Positions 17,960-26,075 of a stretch of 64,000 nt of DNA are shown one piece after another. Under the pieces are notes generated by a model, which saw nothing but the letters and a program-made list of their open reading frames with translations, was not told the DNA's origin and searched no databases. This DNA is from Jannaschia sp. S6380 (GTDB taxonomy: Bacteria; Pseudomonadota; Alphaproteobacteria; Rhodobacterales; Rhodobacteraceae). Position numbers and translations under genes: made by a program. Within the stretch, counting starts at the first letter, position 1, and each line of letters opens with the position of its first letter. The DNA lies in NCBI RefSeq assembly GCF_023015695.1, contig NZ_JALKAS010000002.1:702501-766500 (forward strand), written 5' to 3'.

Positions 17960-19248
17960 CCCAGCACCGAGGTGCTGGCCGAAGCGGCCGCCGGGCGCAG
18001 GCGCGAGAACAGGGCCGTTCCGATCTCGTGTCCCGTCATCGGCAGGCGCAGGCGCAAGGGCGACGCATCGTGGTCGCCGCCACCCTCGCAATAGGCGACC
18101 AGCGCCGCCATCAGGCGGCCAATGACCGGCGCGGTCTTGAACTGGTTCCCGCTGGTCCCGCAGGCCATGTAGAACCCCGGAAGCGTGCTGCGATCGTAGA
18201 TCGGAACCCAATCGTCGCTGACGTCATAGACGCCCACCGCCCCCGGTATGCGCGACGGGATCGGCAGACCGGGCAGCCGCTGCGCCTGGCGCAATGCCTG
18301 CCTTTCGGCCTGCGCGCCCACGGCATCGGCCGCCGGCAGGTCCGAGGGCAGCCAGATTTCCGGATCGCAGGCCGCCCCTTCTGTCCCGATCGCGATCCGC
18401 CCGCCGCTGTCGGGCTTGGAGTAGCAGCCGATATCGGCGTCCGACACGATGATGCCCCTTCCGGCCATGTCGAAGCCCCGCGGGGCGGGGACCGATGCCG
18501 TCTCGACCTGTTGCGGCCGGATGCCGCGCACCATGTCCGCCGTCACGCCCGCCATCGCGTTGATCGCCCGCGATCCGGGACCGGCGGCGTTGACCACGAT
18601 CCTGGCCGCGATGCGCCGCCCGTCAGCCAGCTGCACGCCCTCGACCCGCGTCCCGCGCAGGATGGCCGCGACCTCGCCCTGCACGCGCTCCGCCCCGGCC
18701 AGTGCGGCAGATTGGGCCAGGTTCTGCGCGGCCAGGGCCGGGTCGTCGACATATCCGGCGTCGGGCCAGAACACGCCGCCCGCGATTGCGCCGCCTGTGG
18801 GCTCCGCGAACCCCGCGTCGTCGGGCGCTTTCGGCGGCCAGAAGCATGATAGGTCCGGATCGGGTAAGGCGTCACGGATCCGGTCTGCATCCCATTCCTC
18901 GAAGGGGATGCCCAGATCGCGGCTGTGGCCCATCGCCCGGACCAGCCCGCCGTTGGTGGCATGCTTCATCACGAGGCACCCGGTCCTGCGGAACCGCGCC
19001 CGGGGACCATCCGCCGGCAGGGCCAGGAACGTGTCCCAATCGGCCCAGTGATGCTGCCCCTCCCAGGCCAGTGCGGTGCCCTCGCGGCTGGAATAGTGCA
19101 TCCGCACCACCCCCGAGGAGGCCGAGGTCGATCCGTGTCCCGCGACCGCGTTTCGGTCGACCGTCACGACCGGATGCCCGGCGCGCGCCAGTGCCAACGC
19201 GACCGCGCTGCCGATGACCCCCGATCCGATGACGACGACCCGTTCCAT
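17956..19248 (-). CDS. FAD-dependent oxidoreductase (DAO family, sarcosine-oxidase-like)
   Basis: 430 residues. VVVIGSGVIGSAVALALARAGH is the FAD Rossmann motif, followed by STSASSGVVRMHYSSREG, the sarcosine/dimethylglycine oxidase-like FAD-binding stretch, and near the end YMACGTSGNQFKTAPVIG. The amine substrate is not determinable. I start it at ATG 19248, which gives the usual beta-strand start; an in-frame GTG at 19284 would add 12 residues without similarity. It is the first gene of the overlapping set with the hydrolase and the DMT transporter. Confidence 0.87.
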   Translation of the reverse strand: MERVVVIGSGVIGSAVALALARAGHPVVTVDRNAVAGHGSTSASSGVVRMHYSSREGTALAWEGQHHWADWDTFLALPADGPRARFRRTGCLVMKHATNGGLVRAMGHSRDLGIPFEEWDADRIRDALPDPDLSCFWPPKAPDDAGFAEPTGGAIAGGVFWPDAGYVDDPALAAQNLAQSAALAGAERVQGEVAAILRGTRVEGVQLADGRRIAARIVVNAAGPGSRAINAMAGVTADMVRGIRPQQVETASVPAPRGFDMAGRGIIVSDADIGCYSKPDSGGRIAIGTEGAACDPEIWLPSDLPAADAVGAQAERQALRQAQRLPGLPIPSRIPGAVGVYDVSDDWVPIYDRSTLPGFYMACGTSGNQFKTAPVIGRLMAALVAYCEGGGDHDASPLRLRLPMTGHEIGTALFSRLRPAAASASTSVLG

Positions 19249-19282
19249 GGGCCCGAGGGAACACGCGCTAGGCGGGTGCGAC

Positions 19283-19309
19283 AACCCGTGATACCCTCAT
19301 TTACGGGTT
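19283..19309. promoter_or_regulatory. Dyad in divergent promoter region
   Basis: AACCCGT and ACGGGTT form a perfect 7-bp inverted repeat with a 13-base spacer, between the divergent FAD oxidase gene (19248) and the 37-residue peptide gene (19332). It may be an operator or a leader hairpin. Confidence 0.3.
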
Positions 19310-19331
19310 TTCGTGATCGGGAGGCATAGCG

Positions 19332-19445
19332 ATGACCGACTTCTTCATTCTCGCCGTCGCGGTTTTCGCCGCGCTCGTGGTGGTCCGGCTCCTGATCGTC
19401 GACTGGGCGCCGCAGGACGAGTCCGAAGAGACCCAGGGAAACTAG
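19332..19445 (+). CDS. 37-residue small membrane protein
   Basis: It reads MTDFFILAVAVFAALVVVRL, then an acidic tail (DWAPQDESEETQGN). One membrane helix spans about residues 4-24. GGGAGG lies 7 bases before the ATG. The stop TAG overlaps the stop of the convergent trhO gene in the shared bases CTAG. No function is recognised. Confidence 0.6.
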   Translation: MTDFFILAVAVFAALVVVRLLIVDWAPQDESEETQGN

Positions 19446-20344
19446 CCGCCCAAGTGTCTTGTGCCCCGTGCGCGGGCCAGCGCGATCTGTCGCGTCCGTT
19501 CCCGAAAACGTGCCCGATCCGCCGCGTCGAATGCGTCCAGACACCTGTGACACTGCACGCCAGGCTCATATTCGGGGCGTTTCGTATCCGCGCGCGACAG
19601 CGGTTTGCGACAGGCGTGACACAATAGGTGATCGCCCGGCCTCAGCTCATGTCCGACACTGACGCGGTCATCAAAGACGAAACATTCCCCGTGCCACAGG
19701 CTGTCGGTCTCGGGCACCGCCTCGAGGTATTTCAGGATCCCGCCCTGCAGGTGGACGACGTCCTCCACCCCTTCGCCGCGCAGGAAGGCCGTCGACTTTT
19801 CGCACCTGATTCCCCCGGTGCAGAACATCGCGATCCGCTTTCCGGCCATCCGATCGGCGTTTTTCCGCCACCAGTCCGGGAAGTCGCCAAAGGCCTCCGT
19901 CTCGGGGTCCAGCGCACCCGCGAAACTGCCGATCGCGACCTCATAGGCGTTGCGCGTGTCGATCACGACCGTGCCCGGATCCCGGATCACATCATTCCAG
20001 TCGGCCGGCGCGACATGTCGGCCCGTACCGGCGCGCGGATCCACATGCGGCTGGCCCATGGTCACGATCTCGCGCTTCACGCGCACCTTCATGCGACCGA
20101 AGGGGGCGGCGTCGGCCTCCGACCGTTTGACCTCGATCCCGCCGCAGCCGGGCAGGGCGCGCACATGCGACAACACCGCCTCCACCCCCGCGGGCGGGCC
20201 CGCGATTGTGCCGTTGATCCCCTCCTGCGCCAGCAGCAGCGTGCCGGTCACGCCGTGGCCGCGACAAACCGCCAAAAGCGAGTCGCGCAGGGCGGCCGGA
20301 TCGGGGAACGGCGTGAACCGGTAAAGGGCGGCGATGGCGAACAT
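19442..20344 (-). CDS. trhO: tRNA uridine(34) hydroxylase, rhodanese family
   Basis: 300 residues. An N-terminal acylphosphatase-like domain (FTPFPDPAALRDSLLAVCRGHGV, LLLAQEGINGTIAG) precedes a rhodanese domain with active-site Cys175 in FCTGGIRCEKS. The Cys-rich C-terminus (LLCHACRKPLS, VQCHRCLD) is typical of TrhO/YceA. The enzyme makes 5-hydroxyuridine at tRNA position 34 on the way to cmo5U. The ATG at 20344 gives the family N-terminus MFAIAALYRF. It is divergent from pncA. Confidence 0.92.
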   Translation of the reverse strand: MFAIAALYRFTPFPDPAALRDSLLAVCRGHGVTGTLLLAQEGINGTIAGPPAGVEAVLSHVRALPGCGGIEVKRSEADAAPFGRMKVRVKREIVTMGQPHVDPRAGTGRHVAPADWNDVIRDPGTVVIDTRNAYEVAIGSFAGALDPETEAFGDFPDWWRKNADRMAGKRIAMFCTGGIRCEKSTAFLRGEGVEDVVHLQGGILKYLEAVPETDSLWHGECFVFDDRVSVGHELRPGDHLLCHACRKPLSRADTKRPEYEPGVQCHRCLDAFDAADRARFRERTRQIALARARGTRHLGG

Positions 20345-20416
20345 GCCCGCCCGATAAGGCGTTGCGCCCGCGCCCTCAAGCCGTAGGCTGCCCCCGCACA
20401 CCCCGGAGAGACCCGC

Positions 20417-21016
20417 ATGACCGCAGCCCTGATCGTGATCGATGTCCAGAACGGCTTCTGTCCGGGCGGCAACCTGGCCGTGCCCGGCGGCGACGCGGTG
20501 GTGCCGGGCATCAATGCGCTCATGGGCGATTTCGCCCACGTTGTCCTGACGCAGGATTGGCATCCCGCCGACCACTCCTCCTTCGCCAGCAACCACCCCG
20601 GCCGCGCGCCCTATGACGCGGTCGAGATGCCTTACGGCCCGCAGGTCCTCTGGCCCGACCACTGCATCCAGGGCACGGACGACGCGGCCTTTCATGCGGA
20701 GCTCGACAGCGACCGCGCCCGTGCGGTCATCCGCAAGGGAATGAACCCGGCCATCGACAGCTACTCCGCCTTTTTCGAGAACGACCGGGCGACGCCTACG
20801 GGTCTCGACGGCCTGTTGCGCGCCCTGGGCGCCACCGAGCTGACGATGGTGGGCCTCGCGCTCGATTTCTGCGTCAACTTCTCCGCCCTCGACGCCGCGC
20901 GCCTGGGCTATGCCGTTACCGTCCGGCGTGACCTGACCCGCGCCATCGACCTCGATGGCTCCCGCGCGGCGGCCGAGGATGGGATGCGTGCGGCTGGTAT
21001 CACCCTGACCGAATGA
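20417..21016 (+). CDS. pncA: Nicotinamidase
   Basis: 199 residues. It hydrolyses nicotinamide to nicotinate in NAD salvage. The catalytic triad is visible: D9 (VIDVQNGF), K107 (VIRKGMNP) and C152 (ALDFCVN). The metal ligands D47, H49 and H53 sit in TQDWHPADH. CGGAGAG lies upstream of the ATG at 20417. It is followed 43 bases later by pncB, the next enzyme of the pathway. Confidence 0.95.
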   Translation: MTAALIVIDVQNGFCPGGNLAVPGGDAVVPGINALMGDFAHVVLTQDWHPADHSSFASNHPGRAPYDAVEMPYGPQVLWPDHCIQGTDDAAFHAELDSDRARAVIRKGMNPAIDSYSAFFENDRATPTGLDGLLRALGATELTMVGLALDFCVNFSALDAARLGYAVTVRRDLTRAIDLDGSRAAAEDGMRAAGITLTE

Positions 21017-21059
21017 CGCCCTTCGGCGCACGCCAACCCCCGATGGTCAAAGGACACCA

Positions 21060-22352
21060 ATGATCGACATCGCCACCCGCGTCTGGAACCACAAGTGGAA
21101 GATCGACCCGATCGTCCGTTCCCTCATCGACACCGATTTCTACAAACTCCTGATGTGCCAGTCCGTGTTCCGCAATCGCCCCGACACGCAGGTCACGTTC
21201 AGCCTCATCAACCGTTCCGCCCACATCCCCCTCGCCGACCTCATCGACGAAGGCGAGCTGCGCGAGCAACTCGACCACGTCCGCTCCCTCTCGCTGACCC
21301 GCGGCGAATCCACCTGGCTGCGCGGCAACACCTTCTACGGCAAGCGCCAGATGTTTCGCTCCGACTTCATGGAATGGTTCGAGACCCTGCGCCTGCCGCC
21401 CTACGACCTGACCCGCCACGGCGACCAGTACGAGCTCACCTTCGAAGGCGCCTGGCCCGAGGTCATGCTGTGGGAAATTCCTGCCCTCGCCATCCTGATG
21501 GAACTCCGCTCCCGCGCCGTTCTACGCGATATGGGCCGCTTCGAACTCCAGGTCCTCTATGCCCGCGCCATGACCCGCGTGTGGGAAAAGGTCGAACGCC
21601 TCCGCCCCCTCGACGGTCTGCGCCTCGCCGATTTCGGCACGCGGCGCCGCCATTCCTTCCTGTGGCAGGATTGGTGCGTCCAGGCCCTGCAGGAAGGGTT
21701 GGGCGACGCCTTCGCCGGCACCTCCAACTGCCTGATCGCCAAGAACCGCGATGTCGAGGCTATCGGCACCAACGCCCACGAACTCCCCATGGTCTATTCC
21801 GCGCTGGCCGACGGCGACGACGCGCTGGCCCGCGCCCCCTACGACGTGCTCGCCGATTGGCACGAGGAGCATGACGGCAACCTCCGCGTCATCCTGCCTG
21901 ACACCTACGGCACGCCCGGCTTCCTGGAGAACGCCCCCGACTGGCTCGCCGGCTGGACCGGCATCCGCATCGACTCGGGCGACCCCGCGACCGGTGCCGA
22001 AACGGCCATCCGCTGGTGGAAGAGCCGCGGCGAGGACCCGACCACCAAACTCGTCATCTTCTCCGACGGGCTGGACGTCGAGAAGATCGAACACCTCCAC
22101 GCGCGGTTCGCCGGCCGGGTGCGGGTCAGCTTCGGCTGGGGGACGCTCCTGACCAACGATTTCCGCGGGCTGGTCGAAGACGACGCCCTGGCCCCGTTCT
22201 CGCTGGTCTGCAAGGCCGTGTCTGCGGACGGACGCCCCACGGTCAAGCTCTCGGACAACCCCCGCAAGGCGATGGGACCGGAGGCGGAGGTGGCCCGGTA
22301 CAAGCGGGTGTTCGGGGTGGGGGAGCAGGTGGGGATGGAGGTTGTGGTTTGA
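21060..22352 (+). CDS. pncB: Nicotinate phosphoribosyltransferase
   Basis: 430 residues. It converts nicotinate and PRPP to nicotinate mononucleotide (Preiss-Handler pathway). Conserved stretches include LIDTDFYKLLMCQSVFRN, LADFGTRRRHSFLWQD (with the phosphorylatable His) and RIDSGDPATGAE. AAAGGA precedes the ATG. It functions with pncA immediately upstream. Its stop codon abuts the stop of the low-GC gene on the other strand with no gap. Confidence 0.95.
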   Translation: MIDIATRVWNHKWKIDPIVRSLIDTDFYKLLMCQSVFRNRPDTQVTFSLINRSAHIPLADLIDEGELREQLDHVRSLSLTRGESTWLRGNTFYGKRQMFRSDFMEWFETLRLPPYDLTRHGDQYELTFEGAWPEVMLWEIPALAILMELRSRAVLRDMGRFELQVLYARAMTRVWEKVERLRPLDGLRLADFGTRRRHSFLWQDWCVQALQEGLGDAFAGTSNCLIAKNRDVEAIGTNAHELPMVYSALADGDDALARAPYDVLADWHEEHDGNLRVILPDTYGTPGFLENAPDWLAGWTGIRIDSGDPATGAETAIRWWKSRGEDPTTKLVIFSDGLDVEKIEHLHARFAGRVRVSFGWGTLLTNDFRGLVEDDALAPFSLVCKAVSADGRPTVKLSDNPRKAMGPEAEVARYKRVFGVGEQVGMEVVV

Positions 22353-23378
22353 TTATTCTTCGAATAAATCGCCCGATCCCGTTTCGCCTTTGCCAGTCTG
22401 TTCCGACAAAATCGATTCTAAATCAGCTTGTCGCAGTTCTTTTGATATCGGCATGTCGTTGAACCTGATGATATTTACTGCGACTCGATCTACCTTCCTG
22501 CCGTCGACGTAGCGAACAGCCACTTGGGCGATGAGTTCGTCAATAATATGGGATTCTAGAGTGCCCTCGGCCGCCATTTCCCAGAATACTTCATCGATGA
22601 TGCTAAAGTAGACTGTGCTTCCGCCGTCTTCACGACCTTTCCATTTGCGACGCGTATCGTAACGATTCCAATTGGGGGAACTCACAAAGTATCGTGCAAG
22701 CTCAAATCTCCAATCTTTCTCATCTTCTGCTTTTCCAACGCGGACTTGATAACGAGAAAACTCTTCCCGCCGTATTGGAGCCTCATCTTCTTCGCCGAAG
22801 CCTACCCCCTTCACTTGAGGATCACTCTCGATCTCATAAAATAAATCGGTTTTCGCAGAAAAAACTCTTGGAAGATCTTCTGGCCGAAAGCCCGATCGGA
22901 TGAGTCTTTCATTTGAATTGCCAGCTATCTGACGGGTCACTTCCACCAGGACTGCTGTAGTTTCCGCGGCTTCCAACGTCTCCGCATCAACTTCGGAATC
23001 TTCTCCATATTCCGACTTATACATCTCTCTCAGGTTTTTGCCAAGTTCCTGAGACCACTCCCGAGGGGGGAGTCCAGATAGACCTTCTAAAAAGCCGTCC
23101 ATCATATCCCACCCGCCTGTCCCCAGTATTCCTCCGAGGCCTGCAATTACAACTACGCCCAGCTTTTGACGAAAGGACCCTGGTTCTGGGGGGAATACAT
23201 ATATCTGAAATGCAGCATCGATTTGAAAAACTTCATCGAACAATTCTGCTACTAAAGCCTCATACTTACGGGCCGCACCTATAAATGTGCTTAAGCGAAG
23301 TCGATTTGAGGGAACGTCGTAGTAGATAGGAACAGCGATGATTGGCCGTCTGTCGGGATCAAATCCGATAATCTCCAA
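22353..23378 (-). CDS. Low-GC orphan protein of unknown function
   Basis: 341 residues, not recognised. GC is strikingly low: three full sequence lines inside it counted by hand give 79 of 180 (44%), against 73% in a line of pncB. The N-terminal half is predicted alpha/beta (residues 1-70) with one hydrophobic glycine-rich stretch (LGVVVIAGLGGILGTGGW, about 74-91). An acidic linker follows, and the C-terminal part (about 205-330) has many aromatic and charged residues (SSPNWNRYDTRRKW, VYFSIIDEVFWEM). It starts at TTG 23378 with AAGGAAA upstream. It looks horizontally acquired, a single-gene insertion between pncB and arfB. A host-defence or stress role is possible but unsupported. Confidence 0.75.
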   Translation of the reverse strand: MEIIGFDPDRRPIIAVPIYYDVPSNRLRLSTFIGAARKYEALVAELFDEVFQIDAAFQIYVFPPEPGSFRQKLGVVVIAGLGGILGTGGWDMMDGFLEGLSGLPPREWSQELGKNLREMYKSEYGEDSEVDAETLEAAETTAVLVEVTRQIAGNSNERLIRSGFRPEDLPRVFSAKTDLFYEIESDPQVKGVGFGEEDEAPIRREEFSRYQVRVGKAEDEKDWRFELARYFVSSPNWNRYDTRRKWKGREDGGSTVYFSIIDEVFWEMAAEGTLESHIIDELIAQVAVRYVDGRKVDRVAVNIIRFNDMPISKELRQADLESILSEQTGKGETGSGDLFEE

Positions 23379-23424
23379 GAGAAAATTTCCTTAGATAAGA
23401 GGTGTTTCGCTATACCGATAGCTG

Positions 23425-23439
23425 AAAGATATCATCTTT
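23425..23439. promoter_or_regulatory. Dyad in the promoter region of the low-GC gene
   Basis: AAAGAT-ATC-ATCTTT has perfect 6-bp arms with a 3-base spacer, about 50 bases upstream of the TTG start at 23378. The surrounding DNA is AT-rich and includes TATAC and TATAG motifs, so it probably overlaps the promoter. Confidence 0.3.
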
Positions 23440-23531
23440 GCCAATCCGTAAATCACAGAAGCAGTAGGGTGGACATCACATGCCCAACGCATCCAATGTC
23501 CCTCCCATGACTGGTCCCACTACACTCAAAC

Positions 23532-23951
23532 CTACTCCTCCACCCCGCCCCGCAACGCTTTGACCTCCCCCCGCCGCTTCTTCGCTTCCACCCGCTTCCG
23601 CTTTTGGTTCGCGCTCACCCGCGTCTTCACCCGAGGTTTCGACTTCACGCAGGCCGCCCGCACCAGCTCCGCCAGCCGGTCCCGCGCGACCGCCCGGTTG
23701 CGGGCCTGCGACCGTTCCTCCGAGACCTGGATCACCACCGCCCCCTCCTTCGTCCACCGCCGCCCCGCCAGCCGCCGAAGCCGCGCCTTGACCGGGCCGG
23801 GCAGGGAGGGGGAGCGTTCGGCCTCGAAGCGCAGCTCGACCGCCGAGGAGACCTTGTTGACGTTCTGCCCGCCGGGTCCCGAGGCGCGGGTGAACGTCTC
23901 GATCATCTCCCAGTCCTGGATCTCGATCCCGTCTGTGATGCGGAGGGGCAT
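23532..23951 (-). CDS. arfB: Alternative ribosome-rescue factor ArfB (peptidyl-tRNA hydrolase)
   Basis: 139 residues. A class I release-factor-like domain with the GGQ catalytic motif at 27-29 (TRASGPGGQNVNKVSS) is followed by a basic C-terminal tail (RVSANQKRKRVEAKKRRGEV) that enters the empty mRNA channel of stalled ribosomes. It has no codon-recognition domain, which separates ArfB from RF1 and RF2. With smpB at 31763 the window encodes components of both rescue systems. Confidence 0.93.
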   Translation of the reverse strand: MPLRITDGIEIQDWEMIETFTRASGPGGQNVNKVSSAVELRFEAERSPSLPGPVKARLRRLAGRRWTKEGAVVIQVSEERSQARNRAVARDRLAELVRAACVKSKPRVKTRVSANQKRKRVEAKKRRGEVKALRGGVEE

Positions 23952-24036
23952 GGAGGGGGTCCTCTCGGGGTCGGATGCGTCGGCGGGCAGGAAACGCCGG
24001 AGCGGTTAACGAAGCACCCTATGTCATAGAATGTCT

Positions 24037-24069
24037 GTACAGGGGGTGCACAGGGGGTGTACGCGGGGT
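24037..24069. repeat. Three tandem 11-bp repeats
   Basis: GTACAGGGGGT, GCACAGGGGGT and GTACGCGGGGT follow one another without gaps. They lie in the noncoding stretch between arfB and the terminator at 24101. An 11-base period places the motif on the same helix face, as for a protein-binding array, though slipped replication would give the same picture. Confidence 0.5.
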
Positions 24070-24100
24070 GCCCTTGCGGCGGGCCCTTCCACCCAACGAA

Positions 24101-24133
24101 GAAGGCCGCCCCTCGACAACGGGACGGCCTTCC
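24101..24133 (-). terminator. Terminator downstream of the small-peptide locus
   Basis: The arms AAGGCCG-CCC and GGG-A-CGGCCTT form a strong 10-bp stem with one bulge and a 9-base loop, followed on the reverse strand by TTCTTCG. It starts 7 bases past the stop of the +1 frame at 24140. Confidence 0.6.
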
Positions 24134-24200
24134 GAAAGTTCAGGAGGCGGGGTCGGTTAGGTCCTTGACCCGCCAAGGATTTTCACACCCGAGGGCTGCC

Positions 24201-24257
24201 TCAGATGCGGGCCTCCATGGTTGTCCCGACCGCATTCTCCACCATCTTTCTTGACAC
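24201..24257 (-). CDS. 18-residue peptide with an exceptionally strong Shine-Dalgarno; possible +1 frame extension
   Basis: The reverse strand has AAAGGAGGTGATCCA, the full complement of the 16S rRNA tail, placed so that GGAGG is 7 bases from a GTG at 24257. It translates as MSRKMVENAVGTTMEARI and stops at TGA (24201-24203). If one base is skipped at that TGA, the reading continues to 24140 as EAALGCENPWRVKDLTDPAS, ending just before a terminator hairpin. That would give 38 residues. Neither product is a family I can name. The locus lies 70 bases downstream of yhhQ on the same strand. Confidence 0.45.
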   Translation of the reverse strand: MSRKMVENAVGTTMEARI

Positions 24258-24327
24258 TGGATCACCTCCTTTCACTGGTTGCCGATAGTCCGGAGGTTGG
24301 CACACATCTGGTGCCGGTCAACCCCCT

Positions 24328-24924
24328 TTACGCAACCCGTTGGGCCAATTTCATCGTAATGACACGGAACGGCACCAACGCCACAAGCGCCACGCCAAGC
24401 TTCACCGCCCAGTCCGCCAGGGCAAGACCAACCCAGAGCGGCCCCACGGCCGTCGCCTCCTGCGCCCAGGACACATCGCCCCAAGATACTGGAAAGGCAA
24501 GGAAACCGGCGAAGGCGATCGTGAAGAACAGCGCCGTATCCACCACCGATCCGACAATCGAGGAGGCCAGCGGCGCCACCCACCAGGCCCGTTCGCGCAG
24601 CGCCGAGAAGACGCCGAGATCAATCAGTTGCGCGATCAGAAACGCCGTCCCCGAGGCGAGCGCGATGCGCAGCGTCACCAACGGCCCGAAGTCGCCCATG
24701 ATCTGCGTGCCAATCAGAGTGGAAAAGAGGCCGACCGCGAACCCCGCCAGCACCACCTTCCGGGCGGTCGCGGCACCGAAAACGCGGTTGGTGACGTCGG
24801 TCACGAGGAAGGCCAGCGGATAGCTGAACGCCCCCCAGGTCAGCCAACCGTCGGCGATCAGGAACTGCACGCCGATATTCGATGCGACGACGATGGCGGC
24901 CATTGCCGCGATAGCGAGGATCAT
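24328..24924 (-). CDS. yhhQ: Queuosine precursor transporter (YhhQ/VUT family)
   Basis: 198 residues with about six membrane helices. Family stretches: ASNIGVQFLIADGWLTWGAFSYPLAFLVTDVTNRVFG near the N-terminus and a central FLIAQLIDLGVFSALR. The family imports queuosine precursors such as preQ0 or preQ1 for tRNA modification. The ATG at 24924 is chosen as the only start giving the family N-terminus. I looked for a preQ1 riboswitch upstream and did not find one. Confidence 0.9.
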   Translation of the reverse strand: MILAIAAMAAIVVASNIGVQFLIADGWLTWGAFSYPLAFLVTDVTNRVFGAATARKVVLAGFAVGLFSTLIGTQIMGDFGPLVTLRIALASGTAFLIAQLIDLGVFSALRERAWWVAPLASSIVGSVVDTALFFTIAFAGFLAFPVSWGDVSWAQEATAVGPLWVGLALADWAVKLGVALVALVPFRVITMKLAQRVA

Positions 24925-24986
24925 ATGGTAACCCGTTTTGACATGGTGGTCGGAGACATGGCTCCGCGGTCGGGGCAGGCGGTCGT

Positions 24987-26027
24987 CTAGTCCGGCGGGG
25001 TCCAGGGCGCAAGCTCCGTCGTCGCGAAGGCCGGTGGAATATGATCGCGGCCTTCCAGGATCAGATCCGCCATGACCTCCGCCACCTTGGGGGCCATGCC
25101 GAAACCGATCTTGAAGCCCCCGTTGGCGATGAAATGACCGGGCCGGCCGGGCCAGGGCCCCAGAAGCGGCGCGCGGCTGCGGGCGCGTGGGCGTATCCCC
25201 GCCCATCGCCGGATCACCCTCGCCCCGCGTAGGGCCGGGACGGCGGCGAAAGCGCGGGTCAGCAGGTCGTCCAGGCGCGCGTCGGGCAGGGCATCGTCGA
25301 ACTCCCGCTCGGAAGTGGAGCCGATCGCGGTCGTGCCATCGGCATGCGGCACGACATGCAGGCCATCGACGAAAAGCTGCGGCATGTCCCGCCGATCAAG
25401 CTGCAGGAGGGCGGCCTGGCCCTTCACGCCCGTCCCCATGGTGCGGCCCCGCGCGTCGCGCATGTCCCGCAGTCCCTGCCACCCGGTCGCATGCAGCACC
25501 GGGCCCTGCGGCGGCGCCTGCGTCGTGACATCGCCGCCCCGTGCACGGATGGCGCAGAGGAGGGCATCGCAGGCGCGGGCGGGATGGATACGGGCGGTCA
25601 AGGTGTCTCGGATGACCCGGTCGGTGCCGGGGGACCAATCCTCCGGTGCGGATTCCACCCGCCAGGTCGCCGCACCCCGCCACAGGTCGCGCGCATGCGC
25701 CGCGCGCGTCTCGGCCCGGATCAGCGCCGCGTCGTCCGGGATCGGCTGCAGGCGCCCGGTGCGCGCATATCCGGGGTCGCTGCCGCCAACCTGCGCGACC
25801 TCGGCCCACCAGGCATCGGCCATCAGAAGGCTGTCCAACTGGAACGCCTTCTTCTCGTTCCATTGCTCCGGCACGTGGGGGGCGAGGGCGCCGACGGTTC
25901 CGCCCGACGACCCGCTGGCCGGTCCGTTCGGATCGACGATCCGAACCCGCGCGCCGCGCCGCGTCAGGGCCCAGCCGCAGGCGAGGCCGAAGATGCCCGC
26001 CCCGAGAATCGTCACGTCGATTGCCAA
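24987..26027 (-). CDS. FAD-dependent oxidoreductase, MnmC C-domain-like
   Basis: 346 residues. TILGAGIFGLACGWALTRRGA is the FAD motif, GSSGGTVGALAPHVPEQWNEKK the substrate-side loop, and RWAGIRPRARSRAPLLGPWPG with HFIANGGFKIGFGMAPKVAE the C-terminal signature of the DAO branch that includes MnmC(o) and glycine oxidase. MnmC(o) removes the carboxymethyl group of cmnm5U34. Its divergent neighbour 48 bases away is the MnmD methyltransferase, which performs the next step, and that supports the call. The start is probably TTG at 26027 (AAAGGCGGGG upstream); GTG six codons later is an alternative. Confidence 0.75.
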   Translation of the reverse strand: MAIDVTILGAGIFGLACGWALTRRGARVRIVDPNGPASGSSGGTVGALAPHVPEQWNEKKAFQLDSLLMADAWWAEVAQVGGSDPGYARTGRLQPIPDDAALIRAETRAAHARDLWRGAATWRVESAPEDWSPGTDRVIRDTLTARIHPARACDALLCAIRARGGDVTTQAPPQGPVLHATGWQGLRDMRDARGRTMGTGVKGQAALLQLDRRDMPQLFVDGLHVVPHADGTTAIGSTSEREFDDALPDARLDDLLTRAFAAVPALRGARVIRRWAGIRPRARSRAPLLGPWPGRPGHFIANGGFKIGFGMAPKVAEVMADLILEGRDHIPPAFATTELAPWTPPD

Positions 26028-26075
26028 TGCCCCGCCTTTCGCGTCATCTCCGCCGGGCAGGGCATAGGGCAGGGC

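Noticed and set aside
24258..24274. CTGGATCACCTCCTTTC resembling the 3' end of 16S rRNA
   Set aside because: Only about 17 bases match and no rRNA precedes them. The reverse complement is better explained as a complete Shine-Dalgarno for the peptide at 24257.
24925..24990. Possible preQ1 riboswitch before yhhQ
   Set aside because: A CGGAG/CTCCG hairpin and an AAAA stretch are present, but the preQ1-I or preQ1-II pseudoknot pattern is not.
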